Assembly: GCA_019422005.1 (NCBI GenBank)
Contig: JAHZEF010000163.1
Span: 1 to 5,120, forward strand
DNA length: 5,120 nucleotides
Direction of reading: 5' to 3'
DNA from: Clostridiales bacterium
GTDB taxonomy: Bacteria > Bacillota > Clostridia > Oscillospirales > Oscillospiraceae
Made by a program: the position numbers and the translations under genes. This document shows, piece by piece, positions 5,066 through 5,120 of the stretch (position 1 is its first letter; each line of letters begins with the position of its first letter). Below the pieces are notes generated by a model, which was not told the DNA's origin, made no database searches, and saw only the letters and a list, made by a program, of their open reading frames with translations.

Positions 5066-5074
5066 GGATACCAT

Positions 5075-5120
5075 TTTATTGAGAGTTTGATCCTGGCTCA
5101 GGACGAACGCTGGCGGCGTG
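5075..5120 (+). rRNA. rrs: 16S ribosomal RNA, 5' end (partial, continues past the window)
   Basis: AGAGTTTGATCCTGGCTCAG at 5082-5101 is the universal 16S 5' sequence (E. coli positions 8-27), followed by GACGAACGCTGGCGGCGTG, the usual Firmicutes form. Counting back seven bases puts the mature 5' end near 5075. Only 46 bases are present, too few to identify the genus. Expression would come from the three tandem promoters upstream. Confidence 0.98.

Larger units (their letters stand above)
4858..5074 (+). other. rRNA operon leader RNA with antitermination-like and processing hairpin elements
   Basis: No protein gene is supported here; base composition changes sharply to AT-rich. In order there is a hairpin at 4864-4878 (CCACC/GGTGG), a boxA-like segment at 4884-4902 (GCACCTTGTAAATTAAACA, as in other Firmicutes rRNA leaders), a second GCACCTTG at 4922-4929, and three further hairpins. 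These are at 4944-4963 (GGTG...CACC with a T/A stem), 4966-4994 (CTTAA-G-GTTTG against CAAAC-A-TTAAG) and 5010-5034 (long stem with one bulged A). A last stem with a TTCG tetraloop sits at 5048-5065. The boxB-like hairpin followed by boxA suggests Nus-factor antitermination. The sequence nearest the 16S gene would form part of its processing stalk, whose other arm lies outside the window. Roles are inferred by analogy. Confidence 0.75.

Noticed and set aside
4858..5074. A tRNA gene or riboswitch in the leader
   Set aside because: No cloverleaf with a TTCGA-type T-loop and CCA-like acceptor was found, and the hairpins fit a rRNA leader ending directly at the 16S gene.

Overview
The window looks like a chromosomal segment of a GC-rich, anaerobic, spore-forming Firmicute. 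The best guess is a clostridial lineage near the Oscillospirales. The reasons are a GerA-type spore germination operon with a forespore (sigma-G) promoter, a Firmicutes-type ACT-domain/PFL-family gene pair, GC-rich codon use, and a 16S rRNA 5' end followed by GACGAACGCTGGCGGCGTG. The genus cannot be fixed from the 46 bases of 16S present.

Minus strand, 1-1520: a three-gene cluster read leftwards. It is led by a YfbR-type HD-domain 5'-deoxynucleotidase, then a small UPF0237-type ACT-domain protein 12 nt further on, then (after a 64-nt gap with a hairpin) a DUF711/UPF0210 'PFL family' protein that runs off the left edge. An extended -10 promoter (TGCTATAAT) lies just upstream of yfbR.

Plus strand, 1636-4568: a divergent spore germinant receptor operon in A-C-B order. 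A close match to the sigma-G consensus (TGCATA, 18 bp, CATACTA) directly precedes a GerAA-like protein. The next two genes overlap their upstream neighbours by 4 and 8 nt: a very short GerC-like protein and a GerAB-like permease. The GerC-like subunit is unusual because it seems to keep only the N-terminal domain and has no lipobox cysteine.

Plus strand, 4569-5120: the promoter and leader region of an rRNA operon. Three tandem vegetative promoters, each with TTGACA and a 17-bp spacer, lie between the ger stop codon and a roughly 210-nt structured leader. The 16S gene starts at about 5075 and leaves the window on the right. No terminator separates the ger operon from the rRNA promoters, and the A-rich end of the last ger gene sits where the UP element of the first promoter would be.

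The window holds three ordinary chromosomal modules rather than an obvious new system. The points most worth following are the minimal GerC-like subunit, the sigma-G promoter, the ger-to-rrn junction, the repeat structure of the rRNA promoters, and the link between a deoxynucleotidase and the uncharacterised ACT/PFL pair.
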